Positions 18,790 to 27,058 of a DNA stretch of 64,000 bases are shown here, piece by piece. The position numbers and the translations under genes were made by a program. The DNA comes from Pseudomonas sp. ADAK18. GTDB lineage: Bacteria; Pseudomonadota; Gammaproteobacteria; Pseudomonadales; Pseudomonadaceae. The stretch spans positions 5,931,001 to 5,995,000 of the forward strand of contig NZ_CP052859.1 of assembly GCF_012935695.1 (NCBI RefSeq), in the 5' to 3' direction. Positions within the stretch are counted from its first letter, which is position 1. Each line of letters starts with the position of its first letter. Below the pieces are notes generated by a model. The model did no database searches, was not told where the DNA came from, and worked only from the letters and a program-made list of their open reading frames with translations.

Positions 18790-19622
18790 GCGAACTGTTC
18801 CTGGGTCACCCGTTGATTGCTCCTGTGATTGAACTGGCGCGCCAGGCCGGAGAAGTCATCCTGCCGTATTGGCGTGCCGATGTGGCCGTGACGACCAAGT
18901 CGGATGAGTCACCGGTCACTGCCGCCGACCTGGCGGCCCACCATCTGATTCTTGCCGGGCTGACCGCATTGGACCCGAGCATTCCTGTGCTTTCGGAAGA
19001 GGACGCCGATATCGACCAGAGCGTGCGCGCCGGTTGGCAGCGCTGGTGGTTGGTAGACCCGCTGGATGGCACCAAGGAATTCATCTCCGGCAGCGAGGAG
19101 TTCACTGTCAACGTCGCGTTGATCGAACAAGGCCGAGTGGTATTTGGTGTGGTGTCGATGCCCACCAGCGGCCGTTGCTACTTCGGTGGCGCGGGTCTTG
19201 GGGCATGGCGCTCGGATGTGAATGAAGCGCCCAAGCAGATCCAGGTGCGTGAGAAGCCTGCTGCGGGAGAAGCTTTTACCGTGGTCGCCAGTCGCCGTCA
19301 TTCCAGCCCCGAGCAGGAGCGCCTGTTGGCCGGGTTGAGAGAAGGGTTGGGCGAGTTGAAACTGGCCAATATCGGCAGCTCGCTGAAGTTTTGCCTGTTG
19401 GCCGAGGGTAGCGCCGATTGCTATCCGCGCCTGGCGCCGACGTCACAGTGGGACACTGCTGCGGCCCAGGGCGTGTTGGAAGGCGCGGGTGGCGAAGTGC
19501 TGGAGTTGAATGGCAAACCGTTCAGCTATCCGGCGCGGGAGTCCTTGTTGAACCCGTTTTTCCTGGCGTTGCCGGCCAAGGCGGCGTGGCGTGAGCGGTT
19601 GCTGAACCTGGCCAGGTCTTAG
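18786..19622 (+). CDS. cysQ: CysQ, 3'(2'),5'-bisphosphate nucleotidase
   Basis: Magnesium-dependent phosphatase of 278 residues in the inositol monophosphatase superfamily. It removes PAP, the by-product of sulfate assimilation. Metal-binding motifs are present: VLSEED near residue 64, WWLVDPLDGTKEFISG near 85-100, and PTSQWDTAAAQGVLEGAGG near 215. The N terminus VIELARQAGEVILPYW is typical. It is coupled to nudE by a 4-base overlap. A REP doublet separates it from the convergent thioesterase gene. Confidence 0.94.
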   Translation: MSELFLGHPLIAPVIELARQAGEVILPYWRADVAVTTKSDESPVTAADLAAHHLILAGLTALDPSIPVLSEEDADIDQSVRAGWQRWWLVDPLDGTKEFISGSEEFTVNVALIEQGRVVFGVVSMPTSGRCYFGGAGLGAWRSDVNEAPKQIQVREKPAAGEAFTVVASRRHSSPEQERLLAGLREGLGELKLANIGSSLKFCLLAEGSADCYPRLAPTSQWDTAAAQGVLEGAGGEVLELNGKPFSYPARESLLNPFFLALPAKAAWRERLLNLARS

Positions 19623-19640
19623 GTACACAGCAGGCCAAAT

Positions 19641-19724
19641 GTGGGAGCGGGCTTGCTCGCGAAGGAGGTGTGTCAGTTGATGTATTCGGTGACTGACACA
19701 CCGCCTTCGCGAGCAAGCCCACCA
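19641..19724. repeat. REP doublet (REPIN-like)
   Basis: Inverted REP units with GAGCGGGCTTGCTCGCGAA on the left and CTTCGCGAGCAAGCCCACC on the right, joined by a loop containing GTGTCAG and CTGACAC. The right unit is slightly eroded at its outer end. It lies between the convergent cysQ and thioesterase genes. Confidence 0.9.
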
Positions 19725-19728
19725 CCTT

Positions 19729-20184
19729 TTATCGGTGCAGGACATACTGCCCGGTAAACGCCACGGCCCGTTCTTCACTGCCGTCATTGACGATCCAAGT
19801 CTCCAGGGTCAACCGTGCCCGTCCATACCGCCGATACGTCGCCAAAAACCGTTTCCAGACCTTATCTTCCGGTGCCTGGCAAACCACCGTCGCATCCTGG
19901 GTGACGGGCAAGGGATAACTGATCTGCCCTTCCTGGATCAGGATGTGCCCGTCTTCTATCCCTTCTTCACGCAGTTGCAAGTGAAGCCAGCCCCAACCCC
20001 CCAGCACCGCGCCGCAGTAGAGACTGCCGCCGAACATCGTGCTTTTGTGGTTGATATTGGCTTGCAACGGCAAGTGCAGGCGCAGCTGCCGGTCCTGCCA
20101 GTCGAGTACCTTGAGGCCCATGTCCCGGGTGAGGGGAATGTCGTGGTGAAGAATCGATTCCAGGTAACGGCTATCGCGGCTCAT
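19729..20184 (-). CDS. Thioesterase-domain protein (YiiD C-terminal family)
   Basis: Protein of 151 residues with the hot-dog fold of the YiiD C-terminal thioesterase family. Typical segments are LHLPLQANINHKSTMFGGSL (about 35-55), the helix YCGAVLGGWGWLHLQL, and the final strand RAVAFTGQYVLH. In E. coli the domain is fused to an acetyltransferase (FabY/YiiD); here it stands alone. FabY-type acyl-ACP activity in fatty-acid initiation has been reported for related Pseudomonas proteins, but this shorter protein need not share it. It starts 33 bp after the dctD stop on the same strand, so it may be the last gene of the dctBD transcript. Confidence 0.8.
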   Translation of the reverse strand: MSRDSRYLESILHHDIPLTRDMGLKVLDWQDRQLRLHLPLQANINHKSTMFGGSLYCGAVLGGWGWLHLQLREEGIEDGHILIQEGQISYPLPVTQDATVVCQAPEDKVWKRFLATYRRYGRARLTLETWIVNDGSEERAVAFTGQYVLHR

Positions 20185-20217
20185 GGCGGCCTCTTGGCAG
20201 CGTGAAAGGGGCGGGCG

Positions 20218-21600
20218 TCATTCGTCGTCCGAGTTGTTGTTGCCACTGTCGGCGAAGTTCAGCCCGTGCTTGCGCAGTTTGTCGTGCAGGGTTTTGCGTG
20301 GCAGGCCCAGGGCTTCAGCGAGGCTGCGCATGGAGCTATGGGGGCGGGCCAGCTCGGCAGCGATCAGGCTCTTTTCAAAATGCTCGACCTGTTCGCTCAA
20401 GCCGCCGGTGGACACTGGGGCGCCAGCCGAGGGGTCATCCGACATGTTGTCCAGCGCCAGTTCCAGGCCCAGGGCGAAGCGCTCGGCGGCGTTTTGCAGT
20501 TCCCGCACATTGCCCGGCCAGCGGTGGCGTAACAGCAAAGCGCGTTGGCCCGGTTGCAACTCATGGAGCGGCAAGCCATGGCGAGTGCTGGCCTCGTCGG
20601 CGAAATGCTGGAACAGCATCAGCGCATCTTCACCTCGTTCACGCAGGGGTGGAATACGCAGCGGCGCGACGTTGAGGCGGTAGTACAAGTCGGCCCGGAA
20701 GCGCCCCTGGTCGGCGGACTGGCGCAGGTCTTCCTTGGTGGCGGCGATGATGCGGATGTCCAGCGGGATCAACTGATTGCCCCCCAGGCGCTCCACCACC
20801 CGCTCTTGCAGCAGACGCAGTAATTTGACCTGCACATCCAGGCTCATGCTTTCGATTTCATCGAGGAATAGCGTGCCGCCGTTGGCAAACTCGAACTTGC
20901 CGATCCGTCGTTTCTGCGCTCCGGTAAAGGCCCCTGGCTCGTGGCCGAACAACTCGCTTTCCACCACGGACTCCGCCAACGCACCGGCGTTGATCGCGAC
21001 GAACGGGCCTGTGCGGCGGTTCGACAAGTCGTGCAGGGCACGAGCTACCACTTCCTTGCCGGCGCCGGTCTCACCGAGGATCAGCACGTCGGCCTTGGTC
21101 GCGGCCAAGGCACCAATCTGTTCACGCAGGCGCAGCATCGGTGCGGATTGCCCCACCAGGCGCGTGCTCAGTTGCTGACGATCACTCAGGGCCAAGCGCA
21201 GGCTGCGGTTGTCCAGCACCAGGCGGCGCAAGGCCAGGGCACGTCGCACGCTGTCGAGCAGGGCATCGCTGGCGAAGGGTTTTTCCAGGAAGTCATAGGC
21301 TCCGGCACGCATCGCCTGCACCGCCAGCGGCACATCGCCGTGGCCGGTGATCAGCAGTACTGGCAACTCCGGGTCCTGGCCATGAAGTTCAGCCAGCAGC
21401 TCCAGGCCGTCCATGCCCGGCATGCGGATATCGCTGACCACCACCCCCGGCCAATCCCGGGACAGGCGCGCGGTCAGGCCCTGGGCTTCGCCGAGGGTGA
21501 GGACTTTCAGCCCGGCCAGGTCCAGGGTCTGGCACAGGGCCTGACGCAGGTGTGGATCGTCGTCGATCAACACCACCTGAATCTGGTTATCGATACTCAT
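20218..21600 (-). CDS. dctD: DctD, sigma-54 response regulator of C4-dicarboxylate transport
   Basis: NtrC-type activator of 460 residues. The receiver domain is at about 1-120, with VVLIDDD and the phospho-acceptor in VVVSDIRMPGMDG near residue 57. A sigma-54 AAA+ domain (about 145-375) shows the Walker A ILGETGAGKE, the sigma-54 contact loop EPGAFTGAQK and the Walker B GTLFLDEIE. A C-terminal Fis-type helix-turn-helix (SLAEALGLPRKTLHDKLRKH) ends the protein. By family knowledge it activates the succinate/fumarate/malate transporter genes with sigma-54. It overlaps dctB by four bases (ATGA). No transporter gene lies nearby, so it acts in trans. Confidence 0.93.
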   Translation of the reverse strand: MSIDNQIQVVLIDDDPHLRQALCQTLDLAGLKVLTLGEAQGLTARLSRDWPGVVVSDIRMPGMDGLELLAELHGQDPELPVLLITGHGDVPLAVQAMRAGAYDFLEKPFASDALLDSVRRALALRRLVLDNRSLRLALSDRQQLSTRLVGQSAPMLRLREQIGALAATKADVLILGETGAGKEVVARALHDLSNRRTGPFVAINAGALAESVVESELFGHEPGAFTGAQKRRIGKFEFANGGTLFLDEIESMSLDVQVKLLRLLQERVVERLGGNQLIPLDIRIIAATKEDLRQSADQGRFRADLYYRLNVAPLRIPPLRERGEDALMLFQHFADEASTRHGLPLHELQPGQRALLLRHRWPGNVRELQNAAERFALGLELALDNMSDDPSAGAPVSTGGLSEQVEHFEKSLIAAELARPHSSMRSLAEALGLPRKTLHDKLRKHGLNFADSGNNNSDDE

Positions 21601-23414
21601 ACACTGCGGTCCTCGGACGGTTGCAGACTGACGCCCGGTGCTCCGGCGCGCAGTTTCAAGGTTAACAGCGCGCCGCCTTCGCGGTGGTTGGAGAACAGCA
21701 GTTCACCGCCAAAGGCGCGCATCAAGGTGTCGCAGATCGCCAGGCCCAACCCCAGGCCCTGGGTGCGGGTCTTGGTGGTGTAGAACGGCTCGCTGGCACG
21801 GCCCAGGGCCTCCATGCAAAAGCCTGGGCCGTTGTCGCGGATGTACAGGTTGACGCCTTGTTCGGTGGTTTCGGCACTCAGCCAGAGTTTGCGCGGTGGG
21901 CCTTTCTCGGTCAGCGCGTCGAGGGCGTTGGCCAGCAGGTTCCCCAGCACCTGGCGCAGACGGGTCTCGCCGGCGGCCACCCACAAGGTCGCCTCCGGCA
22001 AGTCGCGGATCAACTCGACTTCCATGGCCTGCCGACGTTTGGCCAGCAGGGCCAGGGCATCGTCCAGGGCCGGTTGCAGGGCGACACTTTCCGGTGCATG
22101 ACGGTCGCGCCGGGCGAAGGCGCGCAAGTGGGCGATGATCGATGCCATGCGCCCGGTCAATTCGCTGATCAGCTTGAGGTTGCCCCGAGCGTCGTCGGTG
22201 CGTTGGTGGTCGAGGAGAATTTCGGCGTTTTCCGCGTAGCTGCGAATCGCGGCCAGCGGTTGATTGAGTTCGTGGCTGATGCTCGCTGACATGGTACCCA
22301 GGGCGGACAGTTTGCCCGCTTGCACCAGGTCGTCCTGTGCTCGCACCAATTCCTGCTGGGCCGTTTCGCGCTCCAGCACTTCCTGTTTAAGGCGGCGGTT
22401 GAGGCCTTCCAGGTCGCTGGTCCGTTCGGCCACGCGCATTTCCAGTTCGCGCCGGGCCTTGGCTTCGAAGGCGATGCGTTCCAGGTAGTGGCGACGGCGC
22501 TGCATCATCAGGCCAAGCAACAGCATCACTACCAGCAGGGCTGCGCCGCCGACCGCGACTACAGTGCGCACCGGGCGGTTGATCAAGGTGCGTGGTGCGA
22601 GAATTTCGACATTCCAGCCGGTTTCCGCAATTTCACTGGATTGGCGCAGCCAGGCCGTGGTGCTGAGATTCAGCGGCTGCGGATCGCGGGTCGGGTAGGG
22701 CTGGATGGCGATGATGGCCTGGCGTTCTTCTTCGGTCAGCGGCCGGGTGGCGCGGAACCGCCATTGCGGCCGCGAGGTCAGGATCACCACCCCGTTATGG
22801 TCGGTCACCAGCAACTGTTCCGGGGTTTTGCCCCACAGGCTTTCGGTGTGATCCAGGTCGACCTTGACCACCAGCACCCCGATGATCGTGTCGCCGTCAC
22901 GTACGGCGGCGGCGAAGAAGTAACCGCGTTTGGCCGAGGTGGTGCCCAGGCCAAAGAAACGCCCAAGGCGTCCGGCCATGGCTTCGCTGAAATAGGGGCG
23001 AAAGGAGAAATTGCGGCCGACGAAACTGTCTTGTTTATCCCAGTTGGACGCGGCCAGGGTCTTGCCGGTGGTGTCCATCAGGTACATCACTTCCACGCCG
23101 GCCTGGGCGGCAACGTCCTTGAGCAACAGGTTGGCGTTGGCCAGATTGGTGCTGACCTGAGGTGCATCCAGGGCGGTACGCAGCGCCGGCAGATCCCCAA
23201 GGATTTGTGGCAGCACTTCGTAGCGATGCAGCGTGCCCAGCAGGTTGGCGACGTACAGGTCGAGGGTCTGGCGGTTCTGCCCGGCCAGTTCGCTGCGGTA
23301 ATAACGCTCGGCCAGATGCTCCAGCGGCCATAGCAGCGGCGCCAGGCACAGGGCCAGCAAGGCCAGACTGCGCCAGCGAGGTCTTCGCGGAAGGGGTGGA
23401 GTCATTGGAGTCAT
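21597..23414 (-). CDS. dctB: DctB, C4-dicarboxylate sensor histidine kinase
   Basis: Inner-membrane kinase of 605 residues. A first helix at about 14-32 and a second at about 295-315 bound a large periplasmic double-PAS region that in DctB proteins binds dicarboxylates. A coiled-coil linker rich in Glu and Arg (about 320-375) precedes the phospho-acceptor in SASISHELNQPLAAIRSYAE near 385. ATPase motifs follow: NLLANALDAL, RDNGPGF and QGLGLGLAICDTL. Two in-frame ATGs (23414 and 23405) are possible; the first lies inside a strong hairpin. The gene follows rfbD at only 27 bp, so some transcription may come from the rhamnose operon. Confidence 0.93.
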   Translation of the reverse strand: MTPMTPPLPRRPRWRSLALLALCLAPLLWPLEHLAERYYRSELAGQNRQTLDLYVANLLGTLHRYEVLPQILGDLPALRTALDAPQVSTNLANANLLLKDVAAQAGVEVMYLMDTTGKTLAASNWDKQDSFVGRNFSFRPYFSEAMAGRLGRFFGLGTTSAKRGYFFAAAVRDGDTIIGVLVVKVDLDHTESLWGKTPEQLLVTDHNGVVILTSRPQWRFRATRPLTEEERQAIIAIQPYPTRDPQPLNLSTTAWLRQSSEIAETGWNVEILAPRTLINRPVRTVVAVGGAALLVVMLLLGLMMQRRRHYLERIAFEAKARRELEMRVAERTSDLEGLNRRLKQEVLERETAQQELVRAQDDLVQAGKLSALGTMSASISHELNQPLAAIRSYAENAEILLDHQRTDDARGNLKLISELTGRMASIIAHLRAFARRDRHAPESVALQPALDDALALLAKRRQAMEVELIRDLPEATLWVAAGETRLRQVLGNLLANALDALTEKGPPRKLWLSAETTEQGVNLYIRDNGPGFCMEALGRASEPFYTTKTRTQGLGLGLAICDTLMRAFGGELLFSNHREGGALLTLKLRAGAPGVSLQPSEDRSV

Positions 23415-23436
23415 GCGCCTGTGGGTACAGGCGCAT
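23413..23436. promoter_or_regulatory. Perfect hairpin over the dctB start
   Basis: ATGCGCCTGT and ACAGGCGCAT form a 10-bp stem with a 4-base loop in the gap between rfbD and dctB, ending at the first ATG of dctB. In mRNA it would sequester the start region, or it may weakly terminate rfb transcription. No T run follows on the minus strand. Confidence 0.6.
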
Positions 23437-23441
23437 TATGC

Positions 23442-24323
23442 CTAGTGCTGCTTCGCAAGACACTCGCGCAATGCGTCGTGCCACTGGGGCTGGGAGACCT
23501 GCCAGTGCTGTTGCAGACGGCTGCAGTCCAGGCGCGAGTTCAAGGGCCGTTTGGCCGGTGTCGGGTACGCGCTGGAGGGAATGGCTTCCAGCTCGGCGCA
23601 GGCCTTGCCTTCGGCCTGTAATTGCTCGCCAATGGCCTGGGCAAAGCCAAACCAGGAGGTCTCTCCCTGCGCGGTCAGGTGATAGGTGCCCCAATCCCCG
23701 GCCTGTCCCGCCTGCCAGCGCTCAATCAGGGCGCGAGTGCTGTTGGCAATGGTTCCAGCCCAGGTCGGCGCACCGATCTGGTCGGCGACGATGCGCATCT
23801 GCGGCTTTTCTTGCAGCAGGCGCTGCATGGTCAGCAGGAAATTCTTGCCGTGGGTCGAGTAAACCCAGCTGGTACGCAGGATCAGGTGTTCACCGTCCAC
23901 GGCCGCGATGGCCTGTTCGCCAGCCAGTTTGCTCTTGCCATAGACGCCGAGGGGGTTGGGCGCGTCGTCTTCGGTGTAGGGCGCGGACTTGCTGCCGTCG
24001 AACACGTAGTCGGTGGAGTAGTGAATCAGTGGTATACCGAGGGCCTTGGCCTCTTCGGCGAAGATGCCCGGGGCGGTGGCGTTGATCGCGAATGCCAGGT
24101 CTGGCTCGCTTTCGGCTTGATCCACGGCAGTATGGGCCGCCGCGTTGATGATCAGCCCGGGACGGTGGCTGCGTACTTGTTGGCGGATTTGCTCGGGGTG
24201 TGCCAGGTCAAGCTGGTCGCGGCCCAATACCACCAATTCGCCCAAGCCCTGGAGGCGCTGTTGCAGCTCCTGGGAGACTTGGCCGTGTTGGCCGCTGATG
24301 AGAATTTTCAGAGAGGCAGTCAT
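23442..24323 (-). CDS. rfbD: RfbD, dTDP-4-dehydrorhamnose reductase
   Basis: Last enzyme of dTDP-L-rhamnose synthesis, 293 residues; it reduces dTDP-4-keto-L-rhamnose with NAD(P)H. The N-terminal nucleotide-binding loop reads ILISGQHGQVSQELQQ. The catalytic YxxxK is in GVYGKSKLAGEQA near residue 130, and STDYVFDG lies just upstream. It overlaps rfbC by four bases and is fourth in an rfbBACD operon. The sugar feeds lipopolysaccharide and, in pseudomonads, rhamnose-containing glycoconjugates. Confidence 0.95.
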   Translation of the reverse strand: MTASLKILISGQHGQVSQELQQRLQGLGELVVLGRDQLDLAHPEQIRQQVRSHRPGLIINAAAHTAVDQAESEPDLAFAINATAPGIFAEEAKALGIPLIHYSTDYVFDGSKSAPYTEDDAPNPLGVYGKSKLAGEQAIAAVDGEHLILRTSWVYSTHGKNFLLTMQRLLQEKPQMRIVADQIGAPTWAGTIANSTRALIERWQAGQAGDWGTYHLTAQGETSWFGFAQAIGEQLQAEGKACAELEAIPSSAYPTPAKRPLNSRLDCSRLQQHWQVSQPQWHDALRECLAKQH

Positions 24324-24865
24324 GGGAATACATCGGCCTCTTGCAGGCTTTTACCGTTTTGGTCCTTGGCGGACAGGGTGGGCTGGCCACTCAGTTGCCA
24401 ATCGATGGCCAGGGTCGGATCGTCCCAGCGAATACAGCGCTCGGCCGATGGGGTGTAATAGTCCGTGGTCTTGTAGAGAAACTCAGCGTAGTCGCTGAGT
24501 ACGACAAACCCATGGGCGAAACCGGGTGGAATCCACAGCTGCCGATTGTTCTCGGCAGACAGCCGGATGCTGGCCCATTGGCCGAAGGTCGGGGAAGTGC
24601 GGCGGATATCCACCGCTACGTCCAGAACTTCGCCAGCCGTTACGCGCACCAGTTTTCCCTGGGGATTCTCCAACTGGTAGTGCAGGCCGCGCAGCACGCC
24701 TTTTTGTGAGCGTGAATGGTTGTCTTGTACAAATTGCAATTGCAACCCGGTCGCTTGCGCGAAGGCGCGGGCATTGAAACTCTCGTAAAAGAAACCGCGT
24801 TCGTCACCAAAAACCTTGGGTTCGATGATCAAAACATCGGGCAACGTAGTCGCGGTTACATTCAT
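24320..24865 (-). CDS. rfbC: RfbC, dTDP-4-dehydrorhamnose 3,5-epimerase
   Basis: Cupin-fold epimerase of 181 residues. It shows the classic segments [17 protein letters not shown] near residue 15, [20 protein letters not shown] near 45-65 with the catalytic His, and [20 protein letters not shown] near 117-136. It catalyses the double epimerisation before RfbD. Four-base overlaps with both neighbours show translational coupling. Confidence 0.96.
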   Translation of the reverse strand: MNVTATTLPDVLIIEPKVFGDERGFFYESFNARAFAQATGLQLQFVQDNHSRSQKGVLRGLHYQLENPQGKLVRVTAGEVLDVAVDIRRTSPTFGQWASIRLSAENNRQLWIPPGFAHGFVVLSDYAEFLYKTTDYYTPSAERCIRWDDPTLAIDWQLSGQPTLSAKDQNGKSLQEADVFP

Positions 24866-25734
24866 TGAGCTTCCCCGGCGACAGTGAACAGATACTGGCC
24901 ATAGCCGGTTTTGCCAAAATACTTAGCACGTTCCAGCAAATGGTCACGCTCGATCCAGCCGTTCTCGTAGGCGATCTCTTCCAGGCAAGCTACTTTCAGA
25001 CCCTGGCGGTGTTCGATGGTCTGCACGTATTGCGAGGCTTCCAGCAGGCTGTCATGAGTGCCGGTATCAAGCCAGGCAAAACCACGGCCAAAGCGTTCGA
25101 CGTGCAAGTCGCCGCGCTTGAGGTAGGCGTTGTTGACGTCGGTAATTTCCAGCTCGCCGCGGGGTGAGGGCTGGACCGCCTTGGCGATCTTGATGACATC
25201 ATTGTCATAGAAGTACAGCCCAGTGACCGCATAGCTCGACTTGGGCTTGGACGGTTTTTCTTCGATAGACAGCGCGCGACCTTCGTTATCGAAATCGATC
25301 ACGCCGAAACGTTCCGGATCCTTGACCCAATAGCCAAATACCGTGGCACCGGATGGACGTTTGGCCGCACTGCGCAGTTGCTCGCCGAAATGTTGGCCAT
25401 GGAAGATATTGTCCCCCAGGATCAGGCAAACGGGATCGTCGCCGATAAACTCTTCACCAATCAGGAACGCTTGGGCCAGGCCATCCGGAGACGGTTGTTC
25501 GGCGTAGGTGAAGCGCACACCAAACTGGCTGCCGTCGCCCAGCAGGTTGCGATACTGCGGCAAGTCCACTGGGGTGGAGATCAGCAGAATATCCTTAATA
25601 CCCGCTAGCATCAGCACCGAGATCGGGTAGTAGATCATCGGTTTGTCATAGACAGGCAACAGCTGCTTGGAGACACCCAGGGTAATGGGGTGTAAACGGG
25701 TACCGGAGCCACCGGCCAATACAATTCCCTTCAT
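24862..25734 (-). CDS. rfbA: RfbA, glucose-1-phosphate thymidylyltransferase
   Basis: First enzyme of the pathway, 290 residues; it makes dTDP-glucose from glucose-1-phosphate and dTTP. The nucleotidyltransferase motif is [20 protein letters not shown] at residues 6-25. [25 protein letters not shown] near 110 and [19 protein letters not shown] near 220 complete the signature. It overlaps rfbB and rfbC by four bases each. Confidence 0.97.
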   Translation of the reverse strand: MKGIVLAGGSGTRLHPITLGVSKQLLPVYDKPMIYYPISVLMLAGIKDILLISTPVDLPQYRNLLGDGSQFGVRFTYAEQPSPDGLAQAFLIGEEFIGDDPVCLILGDNIFHGQHFGEQLRSAAKRPSGATVFGYWVKDPERFGVIDFDNEGRALSIEEKPSKPKSSYAVTGLYFYDNDVIKIAKAVQPSPRGELEITDVNNAYLKRGDLHVERFGRGFAWLDTGTHDSLLEASQYVQTIEHRQGLKVACLEEIAYENGWIERDHLLERAKYFGKTGYGQYLFTVAGEAQ

Positions 25735-26813
25735 GCAATCAGATCCTTAGCGTCGGTGTTGCCTAGTCGTTCACCTTGATAACTGCCGTCCTGGACCCTG
25801 CGGCACCATTCCAGGTTATCGAGGTACCACTGCACGGTTTTGCGCAGGCCGGTCTCAAAGGTTTCTTCAGGCACCCAGCCCAGCTCGCGCTCGATCTTGC
25901 TGGCGTCGATCGCATAGCGCTGATCGTGGCCTGGGCGGTCCTTGACGAAGGTGATCAGGTCGGTGAATTGCGCAACGCCCGCCGGGCGTTTTGGTGCCAG
26001 CTCTTCCAGCAGGCCGCAGATCCCGCGGACCACGTCGATGTTCTTCTGCTCGTTGTGGCCGCCGATGTTGTAGGTCTCGCCCACTACACCTTCGGTCACG
26101 ACTTTCAGCAGCGCCCGAGCGTGGTCTTCGACGAACAGCCAGTCACGCACTTGCAGGCCATCACCGTAGACCGGCAGCGGTTTGCCCGCCAGGGCGTTGA
26201 GGATCACCAGGGGAATCAGCTTCTCTGGGAAGTGGAACGGCCCGTAGTTGTTCGAGCAGTTGGTCAGCAGCACCGGCAGGCCGTAGGTGCGTTGCCAGGC
26301 GCGGACCAGGTGGTCGGACGCCGCCTTGCTGGCAGAGTACGGAGAGCTTGGCGCGTAGGGCGTGGTTTCGGTGAACAGGTCGTCAACGCCGTGCAGGTCG
26401 CCGTACACCTCATCTGTGGAGATGTGGTGGAAACGGAACGCGCTTTTCGCCGGTTCTTCCAGTTTCTGCCAGTAGGCACGGGTGGCCTCCAGCAGGCTGT
26501 AGGTGCCCACGATGTTGGTCTGGATGAAGTCCGATGGACCGTCAATCGAGCGGTCGACATGGGATTCTGCCGCCAGGTGCATGATCGCCTGGGGCTCGAA
26601 GCGTGCCAGGACTGCACTGACTGTCGCCTGGTCGATGATATCGGCCTGGACGAACTCATAGCGGCTGTTGGTCGCGATGCTGGCCAGCGACTCCAGGTTG
26701 CCGGCATAGGTCAGCTTGTCGAGGTTGAGAACTTCATGTTCAGTGTTTTGAATCAGATGACGGATCAGCGCGGAGCCAATAAAACCTGCACCACCAGTGA
26801 CAATAATACGCAT
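25731..26813 (-). CDS. rfbB: RfbB, dTDP-glucose 4,6-dehydratase
   Basis: NAD-dependent extended-SDR enzyme of 360 residues, second step of the pathway and first gene of the rfbBACD operon. It has the Rossmann motif [15 protein letters not shown] near residue 7, [15 protein letters not shown] near 80, the catalytic triad region STDEVYGDL and [12 protein letters not shown] near 160, and [17 protein letters not shown]. The ATG at 26813 gives the family N terminus [11 protein letters not shown]; a start at 26858 would add 15 unsupported residues. The 245 bp upstream separate it from the divergent fusion gene and presumably contain both promoters. Confidence 0.96.
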   Translation of the reverse strand: MRIIVTGGAGFIGSALIRHLIQNTEHEVLNLDKLTYAGNLESLASIATNSRYEFVQADIIDQATVSAVLARFEPQAIMHLAAESHVDRSIDGPSDFIQTNIVGTYSLLEATRAYWQKLEEPAKSAFRFHHISTDEVYGDLHGVDDLFTETTPYAPSSPYSASKAASDHLVRAWQRTYGLPVLLTNCSNNYGPFHFPEKLIPLVILNALAGKPLPVYGDGLQVRDWLFVEDHARALLKVVTEGVVGETYNIGGHNEQKNIDVVRGICGLLEELAPKRPAGVAQFTDLITFVKDRPGHDQRYAIDASKIERELGWVPEETFETGLRKTVQWYLDNLEWCRRVQDGSYQGERLGNTDAKDLIA

Positions 26814-27058
26814 GTCGAGAGGCCTTTTCCTTAGACGGACATTGAGCGAATGGTGCATAGCTTGCGGGCTTGCGGGGTGCGGTGCAAGGGGCGGTGGTCA
26901 GATAGCGGTGAGGAAAGAGCGCGTGCCTTTTGGCGATGGTCATGGTGAAAGTGGTTTCAGCACACGATTGTGGGTGGTTAACAGGGGCGACAGGGGTTGC
27001 GTAACCTTTGGCGCAGTGGCGATATAAGCGCCTGATAAAAACACCAAGGGGTCGTTAC

